Assembly: GCA_035771175.1 (NCBI GenBank)
Contig: CM069593.1
Coordinates: 36,747,741-36,811,740 of the forward strand
Direction of reading: 5' to 3'
Length of the DNA stretch: 64,000 nt
From: Paratinospora sagittata
Lineage: Eukaryota > Streptophyta > Magnoliopsida > Ranunculales > Menispermaceae
Part shown: positions 33,663 to 46,104 of the stretch, in pieces
Position numbering within the stretch: the stretch's first letter is position 1
Layout: each line of letters begins with the position of its first letter
Notes under the pieces: model-generated
The model's input: only the letters and a program-made list of their open reading frames with translations
Told to the model about the DNA's origin: nothing
The model's database searches: none
Position numbers and translations under genes: made by a program

Positions 33663-35912
33663 TGATGCTCTTGTGCCCCTAACTCCACCACCGGCCCAAC
33701 CCACTCTCTCCCTCCTCCCTTACTCGCGCCTTATCCTACCTCCCCCTTCTTTTTAAGCCTTAAGTAAGGTACATGCTACTTTTAATTCTTTTATTTTATT
33801 TTTTACGTGTATGTTGAGTTCATTTACTTATTTAAAATGTTGCAACCAACTCAAAGTTTCTTCTTTTTTGTCTTCACAAAGATAAGATAACCCGCCCCAA
33901 AAAATAATAATAAAAAAAATAAACCAAAAAGGTAAGCAATTAAAGTACACAATTTTGTAAGAAAATGACATCACATGTGAGAGCTCTTTGTGGATGATAC
34001 AAAAATAATAAGTTAAAAGCATGTAATAATTAATATAAAACTAATAGCTATCTTTAGTTGGACCACCAAAGTTAATGTCGCGTAGCATAGCACACTAATA
34101 AAATTATTGCCTTAATTAATTATACACTCGACTCATCTTAACTCAATAAGACCATTTTCTAAACTAATTCAAAGGCATTGAACATCCATAACTGCAAAAA
34201 CATATATAAATAACACCATCTCAAACTTTTAATTTCTTTTAATGCACTGCAGCATTATCTGAGAGTTTAATTAAGCTGGTGACATTCTAACAGAAAATAC
34301 TAATCTAACCACAAAAAATACAACTCTAAATGCAACCACACATTCACAACCATTAAATGAATGTACATCGGGCAACTCTAGGTGTGTAATGTATATGTAC
34401 AGTTGCTCTTGAAGTTAAATTTTTTTTTATAGTTAAATTAGCATTTCCCTCCACAAAAGAGTTAAAACTAACAAGGTAAAACCTAGCTAGCGTGTCCAAA
34501 TAAGGAAGCTATACATATTTACTCAAAGAGTTAGGCCTCTCATCCATCCCCGTCACTTAGTACATGCAAGCATCCATGATCCAAATCCTCATGTCAACGC
34601 TTGAGGGGCACATATTATTGGGGGGAGTAGAAAACCTAAAATCCAAAATCAAAACAATCTTATCCATTGCTTTGTTGGTTGGGCCAATCTAATTTGATCA
34701 ACCAATGACTAGCATTGTAGTTAACAATTTATCAAGGAAGTAAGTTCACCCAACATATACTAAGTGGGTGGGTGGGTGACATTCTCTTGAAATTAGCTAC
34801 TACTTTGGCAAATTGAGCTGTGTTTGAGCTAAGAAGAGAATCAAACAACATATACAAAAGGATAAAGGCCAACCAACACTATGGAAGTTGCCTCACTTGC
34901 AAAAAACAGGGGAATTGGAAACAAGAAGGCAGGACACATAGATCATATATGCATATATAGCAAGCACCACTCCATTATGTGGCAACAGCAATAATTCAAG
35001 GGATAGTAAAAATGGGTGAGCTAGATTGAAAGAAAAATAAAAAGTGCAGATCCTGGGTTCCTTTGATTTCTCTCTCTCTAGTAGTGACACTCTTTTAGAC
35101 TTACAAGTATTTTTTTTTTTTTACTTTTATTTTTTTGGCATGGGCCTATGGAATTTTAGCATCTCAATCACCAAAAGATGGTTTACAGATGAACAAAGGA
35201 TAGGGAAATTTTTCTCAAGCAGAGAATGGCCACAAGGATTGAACGACGAGCGTTGATTCATGGCAAAATTCGTTCAACTTGTCAAACTAAGAAGTTCAGA
35301 TAAGATAAAGACAGGGATGGTGATGGTGGTGACGACGACGATGATGATTATGATCACTAAAACTAACCAAAGGATGTCCAAGCACTCATAGACCAGTAGC
35401 ATCATGGCATGCAGGAAAAACTCCAGCAGCGCGCATATGACCTGCATTCAGAATATCAGTAATGTTTCAAGATACATATAGAAGCTCATCAGATGGGAGT
35501 GAATCCACATAATCATATACCAGTATGCCAGGCCATACCATGCATCAAATGACAACCAAATGGCTCATGGATCCATGACCCATCATCAAATGGATAAGCA
35601 AAGAGAACAAAAACGTTAGCAAGTTAATTGAACTACCTAAGTTAAATGAGTGCATTACATACAAGGTATAACAGAAGCATGTGCTATACAGTTTCTTCTT
35701 CTTGCATAAGCCTAACTGATATATATATATATATATATATATATGTAGATCTTATAGAATGGACATCCTATATCATCTTCCTCCACCAACAACACCTACA
35801 TTAGAGTAATTTTGTGATCACTTACTTCTTTGGTGCTTGAAAGAGAAGTCAGCTTTGCTCTCACCCTCTCCTTTTCACCTTTATTTGCTGTACAGAAGCA
35901 AGTCATTCTTTT
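33663..35912. other. Intergenic, downstream of the bHLH gene
   Basis: Contains the 3' UTR of the minus-strand gene at its right end; an AATAAA word on the minus strand (complement of 35880-35885) lies about 28 bases past the stop. There is a GAC/GAT-rich microsatellite at 35311-35348 and a (TA)n run at 35719-35744. I see no other gene. Confidence 0.5.
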
Positions 35913-38002
35913 TTAGTAGGCCTTCTGCTTGCTTGAACACGTACAACTAGCTCGACTCTCTGAAAGCGTCTGTAAAATAAAAAAATAAAAGAGATCCCGT
36001 GAAGTGAGAAAGCTTAGCTTAGGTTCTTCGAAGAATAATTTGGATTGTGTTGGATTTTGGTAATACCTTAACCTGTTTTTGGAGATCTTTAATATACTCC
36101 ACTGCTAAGTCTAACATATCTGCAGTGTTTGTTTGCTGTTGTAGAATAAAGAAAGAGAAGCTTCAGATATCCACATATTACACTGATGTTGAAGAATGAA
36201 TTTAAAAAAAAGAAATCTGTTTGAACATAGTTCCACCTTGTCCATGTTTGGAACAAGCTCCTGCAATTTTCTCATCCGCTCACTAATCCTGGTTCTTCTC
36301 ACCTAAAAATAACTCACCCCAGATGAACATATTCAGCATTTTTTTTTTTAAGGCAATAATTCTTGTGTATGTCAAATTCTATCAAAGATAACAAGATAAA
36401 TAGAAAAGGGTATAAGTTAAAATTACCCTTTCTGCAATACTTCGTGGGTGAGTAGCACAACCCCGCTTAGCTCGGATCTTACAAGGAACAGAGTCATGGA
36501 CTTGCAGAATGGCAGCCATTTCTGCTGAAGTCTTTGGCAAACTAAAATGGTGGGTCAAACCAGAAGTATGATTTCCAACCTCTCCATCCTGATTAATTTC
36601 AAGAATACCCATTTTAAAAAATATATGTATTTATATTAAAGAAGAACAGATTTCTAAAGAAAATTAAAATAAATAAATAAATTTATCCTTACTGCAAATG
36701 CTACCTGAGAGTCTGATGAGTTTAAACCAGACATCATTTTGTTGCTAACATCTCTGGCTCTTTTAAGGCCAGTGATATTCTCAAGTGCAGAATCATCCCA
36801 GGAACCAACTGGGAAGCTATGTAAATATCGATTGGCAGCATTACCATTACCCAAGCTTCCGCCATCACCGTTACTTGCGCCCCCAATGCTTTCACTACCA
36901 ATTTCAGATATCTGAGACATCAGCCCAGAAGAAGAAGAAGGTGGCCCAGATGAGAAATTCATCTGACCCTTCAACCCGCTACTTGATCCAGCTGCTGCTT
37001 CTCCATTAGAACCATTCCCACCTCTGAAATTCCCCATCCCCCTCATTACTCCATACCCTGATAATTGCCAACATTACAAAATTCAGTAATTCCTTAATTC
37101 CTTCCCTTATTAATTTTCCTTCAGTTTAAAATGTTTAACAAGATATTGAAGTCCACTTTCACTGTCTTCTTCTTCTTTTTTATTTTATTTTATTTTTCAT
37201 GTTCTTCCTCCACTTTCAGTGATTAAAAACAGCTCAATGAACTATGGGTGACCCAATATCTAGAAATTTTCTACATCAAGGTTGAATTTCTTTTAATTAA
37301 TTAATTTTTTTTTTAAAAGCTAAAAAATTAAAGATCAAAACAGAAAAAGTAAAAGAAAAGAAGAAGAAGAAGCATACCGTTTTCAACATTAAGGTGGGAA
37401 AAGAGGCCTGCAGGAGAACTCCTATGCCTGATAAGATTGGAGGAATTATTACCAGATTCCATCTTCACCTGATGATCCATACCCATCGAACCCACAACCC
37501 TATAAGCGTTCTCAGGAGGATTTGATGAAGAGGAGCTATGATGATGATGATGATGATGATTCATCACATGAGCTTGTTGTGGTCTTGGAGGAGGAGGAGT
37601 TTGATGATACATCATTTGAGAAAATCCATTCTGTTGTTCTTGACCACCATGCTCCATGGCACCTCCACCACCCATAAACTGACAATTCCTGTTATTGTTG
37701 TTATTATTATTATTAGCAGTAGCAGTAGCAGTAGCAGTAGCTGTTGCTGGAGATTTATCTTCTCTGATCTCAGAACCCGAATCATCTCCACCGCAATTCA
37801 TGAACCTAGCAAACATGCTCTCACCTTCAGGACTTGAAGACCTATGATGATGAGAAGGTATGAAATCATCACACTCTTCAGTACCACAATCTCCACCATC
37901 TATAAAATTAGCCAGCAGAGTACTTGGAGCAGAACGGTATCTCATTAGCCCAGAGTTCAACTGTTGCTGCTGTTGTTGTTGTCTCAGTAGATTTGCATCC
38001 AT
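35913..38002 (-). CDS. bHLH transcription factor, FBH clade (bHLH122/bHLH130-like)
   Basis: Six coding exons, minus strand: 38002-37378, 37057-36705, 36588-36427, 36302-36237, 36135-36067, 35969-35913; all introns are GT-AG, total 1332 nt, 443 aa. The N-terminus has a poly-Gln run followed by SGLMRYRSAPSTLLANFID, the signature of the Arabidopsis bHLH80/81/122/128/130 group; bHLH80, 81, 122 and 130 are FBH1-4, activators of CONSTANS. Later come SSPAGLFSHLNVENG, FSLPKTSAEMAAI and DSVPCKIRAKRGCATHPRSI, then the bHLH domain (about residues 367-427), split by introns after AER and NMDK. The basic region has Glu379, Arg380 and Arg382-383, with Arg where many plant bHLHs have His, as in the whole clade. 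Exon 1 also encodes (AT)n, Asn8 and His8 runs. Expected role: nuclear, E-box binding as a dimer. Exon 2 has a second in-frame donor 12 nt downstream. Compared with relatives as I recall them, three residues (EKF-like) are missing between MAAI and LQ. Confidence 0.93.
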
Positions 38003-38520
38003 GATCTAACAACTTTAACTTTAACTTTAACTTCTTCTTCTTGTAAATCACAGCAAAATAAAATCACACCCAGAAAATAATAATAATAAAAGAGAACAAC
38101 AGAACCCTAGATCAGAATAACAAACTTAAATGAAGCAGATCAAATGTCTGAAATCTTCTTCTGGGTTTTCTCCTCTTGCCCATTAACACCACTACCGATT
38201 CAACCTCAATCATGCACAACTCAACATCAATCTCAGTTCTTCTCAAAGCTCCAATTAGTAAAGAAATTTCAACTGGGTACCAGAATATAAAAAAAAACAA
38301 ACAAACAGAAGAAATCCCAATCTCCAATCTCTAATCTCTTTTCTTTTTCTTATCGGCTGTGGCTTGAATTGAAAGCACCGAAATCAAGGAAGCGTCGTTT
38401 AATGCAATTAATTTATAACAGAGGGAAAGCTGGTTTCCACTGTTTTCTGGCGATGTTGAGATTCAGAAAAAGCAGAGGACTGTGTGTGTGTGAGAAAAAC
38501 AAAACAAAAGTTGTTCCTCC
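38003..38520 (-). promoter_or_regulatory. 5' leader region of the bHLH gene
   Basis: The minus strand upstream of the ATG has a purine-rich stretch just before it (AAGTTAAAGTTAAAG words) and at least one upstream ORF. No canonical TATA box is obvious; an AATAAATAC word on the minus strand near 38628 is the nearest candidate. The transcription start is not determined. Confidence 0.35.
38112..38213 (-). promoter_or_regulatory. Upstream ORF in bHLH leader
   Basis: ATG at 38213 opens 33 codons (MIEVESVVVLMGKRRKPRRR then FQTF...) ending at 38112, 109 bases before the main ATG. The peptide is not one I know as conserved. It could lower translation of the main ORF if it lies in the mature leader. 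Confidence 0.4.
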
Positions 38521-39101
38521 TTTTGTTGAGTCCACCCAATAACCATTAATACATACAAACCCAACCCACAGCTATCATCTATCCCATGTCATCTCTTCAC
38601 TCTTCACTCTTCACCACTCCTCCACAAGTATTTATTCACTTTTTTTTTTCACTTTGTCATAAATACCCTTACTTCCCATCAAATACTTCCAAACTACCAC
38701 TGATTCTGATTTATGAGGTCATCATTTCATAGGAATTGACAGAAATGCCCTATCATGGTTGCCACGTTCACACTGCCGTGTCCCATGTCTCAACCTCAAT
38801 ATTACTTATGTAGGAAGGAAGTAATATAGCTGTTTTCTAATTTTGGCATTCAAAGAAAGATTTGTATTCTGCCTGCATTGCATTGGTTTCACCGTTTAAG
38901 TAAAGTAAACACATGCATGCATATGAAGTATAAAATGAGGCTTTGCTTATGAGCTAAACGTGTCCGATCGATGTGTTACTTAAGCGTATCCGGCTCCACT
39001 GCTAGTTTATTATTATTATTTTTTTAATGAACTATTAAGTAAGTGGAATTCATCCTTTAATTATATATAGAAAATAACACCTTAAAGATCAATTAAATTT
39101 A

Positions 39102-39298
39102 CCGAAAGTTGGGTAGCCTTGGAGGTTGAAGGCCGAAGTCTTAATTTTGAGTTCGAGTTCGTACCCACACTTATCTATCAATTTTAGGAATGAACGCTCA
39201 ACAACCTTTATAATTCTCAACTCTGAAATAGTCTCATTCTCGCAAAAGAATTAATGTGAACACTAAGGCGTCATAAACTACAAAAAAAAAAAAAAAAA
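39102..39298 (+). mobile_element. SINE with 13-bp target duplication
   Basis: The head carries an A-box-like TAGCCTTGGAGG (39114-39125) and a B-box-like GAGTTCGAGTTC near 39160, and the element ends in A17 (39282-39298). TCAATTAAATTTA (39089-39101) and TCAATTATATTTA (39299-39311) are a 13-bp target duplication with one mismatch. The length of 197 bp fits a plant SINE. Confidence 0.75.
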
Positions 39299-39311
39299 TC
39301 AATTATATTTA

Positions 39312-42120
39312 AGTAAATTTTTAATTATTTCTATAAGAAGGTGTTCCCATTTTTATATCAATATATTAGATCTAGTTTTGGAGTAATTTTATAATATCAA
39401 AATCTGACTCTTCCTTGGAATCAAAACCAAATCATGAAGGGTTGCTTGCAATTCATACTGAGGCTCTTATTTTTGTAATTTTTTTTTTATTAGCTAGTTA
39501 TCATTCCAACATATATACCTTTATTAAACTTATTGTTGTATTTTCACTTAAAAGTCAATTTGAATATTATAAGCAGCGATACATACTAAAGTACCAACTA
39601 TTTTACTTTCTTTTCCTTCTTATATTTCCTATTTTTTAAAACTTATTTCAATTATAATTTCAACCATTTTTAATCTTGTTGATTATATGTATTTATCCTT
39701 GTTTACTGTCATTTTCATTTTTCAAAATTTTTAAAGAATACAATATTACTTAATTTTTTTGTGCATGTTACTTAATTACTGCCTTTTCATTCCTATTAAA
39801 GCAAAATTACAAGTTTCTAAAAAAATCCCAAATATTGCTATAAAAGAAATATTAAGTACATTCTTAATTTGTAAAATAACCATAAACCTCCTCATAATTA
39901 AAATAATGTATATATCTATACCAATCACGTCTTCTTTAAATAGTTTAGTATATATCTTCTCCATCCTTCATGAATTTTGAAGTTTAACTCTCCCTAACAT
40001 TAACCATGTTGTGAAAGTTGTTATAGTTGCGTTGTAACATGGTTGATAATTCAAATAATAAAGTTGGGGAAAATACAATATATTATATATCTAGAGTTAT
40101 TTTTATTTAGTATAACTTCAATAAATCACAGAACCCTTAATAAGAGTTTAATATTCTATTTATAGTCATTTAAGCCTAGCTTAAGTAAATTGACATATAT
40201 CATCATTTTGAATATTCAAGATACTGAAAAATAGTCGCTGAGATGTAGGAGTTCATAGCTTTGCAAATAAGTACTAATTTTATTACATTCTTTTTATTCT
40301 CTACACTAATTTGATTAAGGGTAAGATATTCTCAAAACAAGCAAAGGAAAAAAAACTCTAAAATCTCTTAAAAAAATTAAAACTAATAATAAGGGTCAAG
40401 ATTGAGCTCAACATTAAATATAAGATCTATATATGAAGTTATACAAAAAAAAGAAAAAAAAAATCATCAGCAAATTTCTTGTATGGCTTGTAAGGCTTAT
40501 TTAAATTCTTGGTAAATTCGGGCAAATTGCAATATATGATTTTTTTTTTTTTGTAAAAATAATCATTAAATATAATTAAAATACCAATTCCAATGTAATA
40601 GTAGAGTTTTCTTGATATTTCTCATAGATATACCAATTTAGAGATATAAGCGAATGATACAAGGTACTTTAATGCTCTAACAACACTTTTAGCTCATATA
40701 TATGGTGTACTTAAATATATGGTAATCTCAAACTCTTTAATGTTCAAATGTTCATATCTCCTTTAATTACAAATTACATTTGATTGTTGTTAAAGTATAA
40801 AATGTTCCTAAAAACCAATTCATTGCCCTATTGGATTTGTACTTGTGTCCACATTATTGGAATATAATGTGGTACAAATATAAGAACCTTAATATGAAAT
40901 ATATAACTACAATAATATAGGAATAATTACTAAAAGCAAAATAATATATCATAAAAAGGGAAATGCCTATTAGTACAAACACTATTTATTTGAGAGTTGA
41001 TGCAATGTGAAATGTGATAATGATTAAAATAGAATTTTAATTATAAAATGTATAGTTCATCATCTTTTTAACTAGTACAGTGCCAATACGAATTACTCGT
41101 CCCCCTACCCATGAGAGATGCACTCACTAAATAAATCAATACTAAGTTGGGTCATTTAATTAAGATGCCAAGACCATGGGGATTAAAAAGAAAGAAAAAA
41201 GAAGAAGAAAGGTCTCTAAAATGGTTGGAGACACCATAAGACTAGGAAATCCACCTTCCTTCCTTCTTGCTTTAATCAAAGGTTCCAATGACATAAAGAA
41301 AAAGTCGAATGAGGAATCATGTGAGTTAAAAATCTTATGGTTTTGTAAAGTGACATATTTGTTTAGTCAAATTTTCTATTATCACACCCAAAAATCAAAC
41401 TTTGCCTTACAAAAAGTTGTCAAAGTACGGTTAACCATTAGATTTGAGATTATTGCTTACAGTGTATCGCCATAATTCATAAAAATATTTTATTCTCTTA
41501 GTAACAGAAAAAAATACATATTTCTCTGTGGAACAACTCTTTGTCTCATCCTCTCCCTTCTTAATCCCATCACTTTCTTTATTTTTTGTTTCCATTCTCT
41601 CACGGACCCCACACATTTTTTTCTTTTTCTCAATATTTCCTCATCTCATCATTTCATCTTCCTCTTTTCAAAATCTGCCTTCTTCTTTCTCATCTAATTG
41701 AATTCATCTTGTATTTTTTCATTCAATTTTATCTGTAATTTGTAATTTGTGATAGATTTCATTTTGTACTTCGAACTCTACTTTGTTTTGCATCATTTGT
41801 ATTTCCTACGTTGTTTTTGCATGGCACTTCTTCTCTCCCCAAATACTATATTAATCCTCTCACGTCCAATTCCCTCTTCCTTGTTTCCTTTCTCACAATT
41901 TCCCTTTTCTATGTCTTTCTTTCTTCCTTCTTTATCTATAAATCCTATCATCTTCTCTCCTTTTATACAACAATCTCTCTTAGTCTCTTGATCTCTCAAT
42001 CTTCCAACTTTTATCTCAGTATTATTAGACTTATGTTATCTCTACAAAGAAAGTTTGAGTAACTGAGGAGAAAAATCAATATGAAGAGCACCACCATAGA
42101 TGCCCTTTCCAATTGGTTGG
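39312..42120. other. Intergenic AT-rich stretch
   Basis: No gene is supported. Open frames here (for example 41176-41475) have simple composition and no domain. A CT-rich tract lies at 41480-42000. Confidence 0.5.
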
Positions 42121-43659
42121 TGTTGGCCTAAATTATAGTCTAGGGGAGGTGAATTGGACTTGGCCGATTTTCGAAAATCTTAAACAACAATAATGGCAAA
42201 GATAAAATGCAAAGTACAGTGCAAGGAAAGTAAACAATAGACACAACGATTTACACGGTTCGACTTTCTCAAAGCCTACCTCCACTACTTGATATCTTTG
42301 GTCAAGATTTCTCAAAATTCACTAACCTTGATCCAATTTACGGGTATGAATTAAACCGTTACAAACATCGTTTTTCGGTTAGGAAAACTTTCCCGATTGG
42401 CTAACCAATCAATCCAAAATACAATTGTTTACAAAAGATAGAGAGTGTTCTTACCAAACAACTCTCAAGATTTGAGTACAATAGATAATGAATATTGCTT
42501 CCTCGATCAATTTAGCCAAAAATGATAAAGATGAAGTGCAGGCCTACAATGGAAGGTTCCTTCTTGGTTTTTTGACCTGAAAAAGATGATGTTGAAGCAC
42601 ACCAAGTCAAAACCATTAAACACTTGAAATCTCTTAAAAGAATCTTCTCAAAGAGTAAAGATGTAAGCACAAGAGATTTCTTCAAAAACAAGAGAGAAAA
42701 CATGAGTGATTGCTTGAAATTTGAAGAATAAAAACTTTTTTCTCTTAACACTTGAACTTGTGAAACTTGTTTGCTTTGAAAATGAGGAGAACACACAAAT
42801 GCAAAAGCTTCTAAAAATTTTGCAAAGGTTGCTCACAATGAGCTTAGGGATGTATTTATAGGAAAATATCCCAAAAAAAAGCAGGAAATGCATTTTCCTA
42901 GGAGGAACCATGATTTTGTTCAAAATATATGCAAAATTGGCATTCTGCCAATTTACAAGGAAACGCATTTCCATGATCGGAAACGTGTTTCTGTGCCATC
43001 ACCACCATTCTGCTAAAAAGACAGGAAACACTTTTCTTAAGGGAAAACACGTTTCTATGCAAGTTTACAAAAATCACCATTATGGACAAAATGGTGGAAA
43101 TGCGTTTTTGTGCAGGAAACGTGTTTCTGTTTGTTCAAGTGAAAAATTTATATTAGATCAGTGGAAATGCCTTTTCCCCATAAGGAACGCGTTTCTACTT
43201 AACACAAAACACTGAAACATGTATTCTTTGGATAATTCTAAGTTCAAAACATGTTTTCTCGATAAATCAAGTTTAAACACACTTGAATACACATGAAATC
43301 AAAAAATTTAAGTTCATGCAAGTTTTAAATCATCTTGAGTGAAAGTCAAATTTTTTACTAAAATGGAAATCGGTTTGACCTTGAAAACTTGAATGATTTA
43401 AAACATGTTAAATACATGTAATTCTTTGGCTAACCAACCTAAAGAGAATTCTACAACCCTAAATAAATCTAAGCAATTACATAAAAAAAAATTGATCTTG
43501 ATCTTTCCTTTGCTTTGATTCACTTCAAGCTTTGACTTTGACTTTTCTGTTGACTTTCATGATTTGATCATTATAGAAATGAAACAACTTAGTCAAAGTG
43601 ATTAGTACTCATTGGAATGTTGTTTGCAATCATCAAAACATGCAGAGGTTGAAGGTCAA
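42121..43659 (-). mobile_element. Copia-like LTR, family 2a, lacking its first bases
   Basis: On the minus strand it ends GGCCAACA at 42121. Its other end, at 43659, starts TTGACCTTCAACC, where the relative at 9231 has TGTTGGTGTAATGAC before the same point. The missing 10-11 bases were probably displaced by the element whose LTR begins at 43660. TATA box on the minus strand: complement of GTATTTATAG at 42852-42861. A palindrome cluster (42883-43196) lies immediately upstream of that TATA. No PBS or coding sequence adjoins at 42120. Confidence 0.72.
42883..43196. repeat. Cluster of GGAAACGCGTTTCC palindromes (LTR U3)
   Basis: Nine degenerate units: 42883-42898, 42959-42972, 42979-42992, 43024-43037, 43042-43056, 43096-43109, 43115-43128, 43163-43177 and 43184-43196. 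All but the first come as pairs 4-7 bases apart, and the pairs repeat about every 55-70 bp. Within a pair the second member tends to be closest to GGAAACGTGTTTCT. Confidence 0.8.
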
Positions 43660-45902
43660 TGTTGGCCCAGTATTATAGTCCAATAGGGTGGGTGAATTAA
43701 ACTTTGCAGATTTTTTCGTTACCATTCGGTTAATTAATTTAAACAATATATGCGGAGTAGGTAACAAACCAAATAATCAAGTGCAAGAAAATAAATGGAC
43801 ACAACGATTTATAGTGGTTCGGTTCCCCTTGAACCTACGTCCACTACCCAATCACCCATGATCAGGATTTTCCAATACACTATTGGCTAGTCAACTTACG
43901 AGCGTGACTAGAAGCCATACACAATAACTAGCACAAGGGCTTGGTTAGAAGCCTTACACATTAACCAACACAAGGGCTTGGTTATAAGCCACACACACTA
44001 ACCAACACAAGGGTTTGGTTAGAAAGTAGCACACACTAGCCTACACAAGAGCTTAGCTAGAAAGCCACACTGTAACCAACTTACGGGCGTGGTTACGAGC
44101 CGTACACAAATATGGTATAGTTCCGGTTGACTAACAAGTCACAATACATCAAGATTACAAATTATAGAGAGAGATGTTCTAAAACACTTTCAACAATATC
44201 AAGTACAATTTTGAATGAATAATCACTACTATTCCAACCACAATATTTTAAATGAAGTGAAGTGTTGAAATAGATGATTTCGAATACATGCAATCGGTTC
44301 AAATATTAATGATAAGAAATCAAGAATCGAATATGCACATGTATTCAAATATTGATTCTAACAATGATACGTATAAAACATAAGAATCAATATGCAGAAA
44401 TGATCAATACTTGTTGATTCTAAATATATAAATGGTTAAGATCAAGAATTAAAATACTCAAGTAATGATCAGTGAAATCGATTCAAAATAATGTAAGTTT
44501 AGCACATGAATCGATATCACATGATATGTATGAAACCACTAAACAAAATAATGTAATATGAACATCAAATGTGGTTTCACAAGTAGTAATCAAATCAAAA
44601 CCGTTTTCAAGATATCAAATCAAACACAAAACAGATTTACTCAAACAAAATCACAAGAATCTTAATGGAAAGATTTTACCCAACTTAGGTAAGGATGAAG
44701 CTCAGAGATTCTTCAAGTGCGATGATGGTTGAGAGATATCTCCTCCAATGATGATCAAGAATCAACAAGATGTGAATGAATCACTCAAAACGGCTTGATC
44801 GATTGCTCAAGAGAAACACACAAGTTTCTCAAAGGGTTTGGAGGATTAGGCGAACTATACGAAAGTATGAATCAAAGATATAAATGTAGGTGAACTTTTT
44901 CTTTGAAAGATGTTTAAAATCACTCAAGAACTTGTTTTGAACTTGTAGAAATGATAGTATGAAAAACAACACAAGTTCTATAATTTTGCAAAAGTTGCTC
45001 TTCAAATGAGCAAGTGTGGTATTTATAGAAAAATACTAGACTGAGTTACAGGAACACGTTCCTTAATGAAGGAGTGCGCTTCTGCTTTGAAATTTGAAAC
45101 TTTTCATATTTTCCTCTAATCAAGAAGACGTTCCTTACATGAGGAGCATGTTCCTTAATATGTCCGTTGGGCATAGGAGCAAAGTTCTTCATCAAGAACC
45201 ACTGACTCTATAAACATTCCTATTTTTCCCTTGACTACAGGAGCGCATTCCTATTAAGAGGAACGCGTTCCTTTTTTCCTGATAAAAAAAATCCGAGTCT
45301 CAGGAAAATGTGCAGGAGCGCATTCCTTTACGTTGAAGTGATAGAAACCTGATTTTTTGATCAAAATGAGTTTAAGACATTGTCAAACATATAAACCAAC
45401 TTGAAATTTTTTTGACAAGATTGAAACACAATTTGCGAAGATAAACACGTGTAAAACAATCCATCAAAATAGATGATCAAAACGTTCGATATGATACACG
45501 TTAAACGATAAAAGCCATGCAAAGTTGGTAATCTGAGTGCATGATAATCAATGATTGCATAATAATCATGATAATGAGCGTGCATGCATGATCAATATAA
45601 TGATAGTGTATATGCATGAGTATGATAACCTACATGCATGATTTTCAAAAGATGCAAATCATATTGTGGTTGGAACGAGTAAGGATTACTCTACAACACT
45701 AAGATTATAGACTAAAGATTACAAACATAAAGCTCATGAATCTTCGTGCATTGTTGTTCCATTCACATGCTTTAACAGTATAGTTGAATCCATCTGATAT
45801 AGTTAGTTAGCATTGAAACAACTACGTCAAAGAGATTAGTGATCACAAGTATGTTGTTTGTAATCATTAAAACAAAACCGGGTGAGAGTCGTTACATCAA
45901 CA
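43660..45902 (-). mobile_element. Copia-like 3' LTR, family 2b
   Basis: 2243 bp on the minus strand, from TGTTGATGTAACGAC (45902) to GGGCCAACA (43660). The polypurine tract AAAAAGGGGGAGAT lies just upstream (45916-45903), so this is a 3' LTR. The TATA box on the minus strand is the complement of GTATTTATAG near 45018-45027, with the palindrome cluster 45051-45326 just upstream. Tandem repeat units (GGTTAGAAGCC...ACACTAACCAACACAAGGG type) fill 43900-44110. It abuts LTR 42121-43659 without spacer, consistent with insertion of this element into that LTR (expected duplication GTCAA, 43655-43659). Confidence 0.78.
45051..45326. repeat. Cluster of GGAACGCGTTCC palindromes (LTR U3)
   Basis: Units: 45051-45062, 45071-45082, 45123-45134, 45143-45154, 45240-45251, 45260-45271 (perfect GGAACGCGTTCC) and 45315-45326. 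Pairs are 8 bases apart. The layout is the same as at 42883-43196 but the motif is shorter. Confidence 0.8.
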
Positions 45903-45916
45903 ATCTCCCCCTTTTT
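45903..45916 (-). other. Polypurine tract
   Basis: AAAAAGGGGGAGAT on the minus strand, directly before the LTR start at 45902. Confidence 0.65.
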
Positions 45917-46104
45917 GATGATTTCAAAAAAATTCACTATTGACTTGATTGAAGCAAAAACATTATATTTATGAATATGCACATGGACAGTATAGTCACG
46001 ATGATCAACATTATATAGAATTTAACCAATCATAATAACACACATCAACAATCCAAAAGTCATCATATCATATATCAAATCATGTGCAAGCATATAAACG
46101 TGTA
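45917..46104 (-). mobile_element. Copia-like internal 3' remnant, interrupted by the Gypsy element
   Basis: Reverse complement of the region before 9217. It breaks at CATATAAACGTGTA (46104), and the homologous continuation, AAAATGTGTCAAAGTAT then TCAATGGCTTATAC, is found at 62969-63027, beyond the Gypsy element. Confidence 0.6.

Noticed and set aside
37538..37837. Plus-strand open frame inside bHLH exon 1
   Set aside because: Antisense of the repeat-rich coding exon; Met and Ser runs are complements of the His and Ala/Thr repeats.
41176..41475. Open frame of 99 codons with a basic start
   Set aside because: Lys/Arg-rich start from an AG-rich tract; no domain or splice context.
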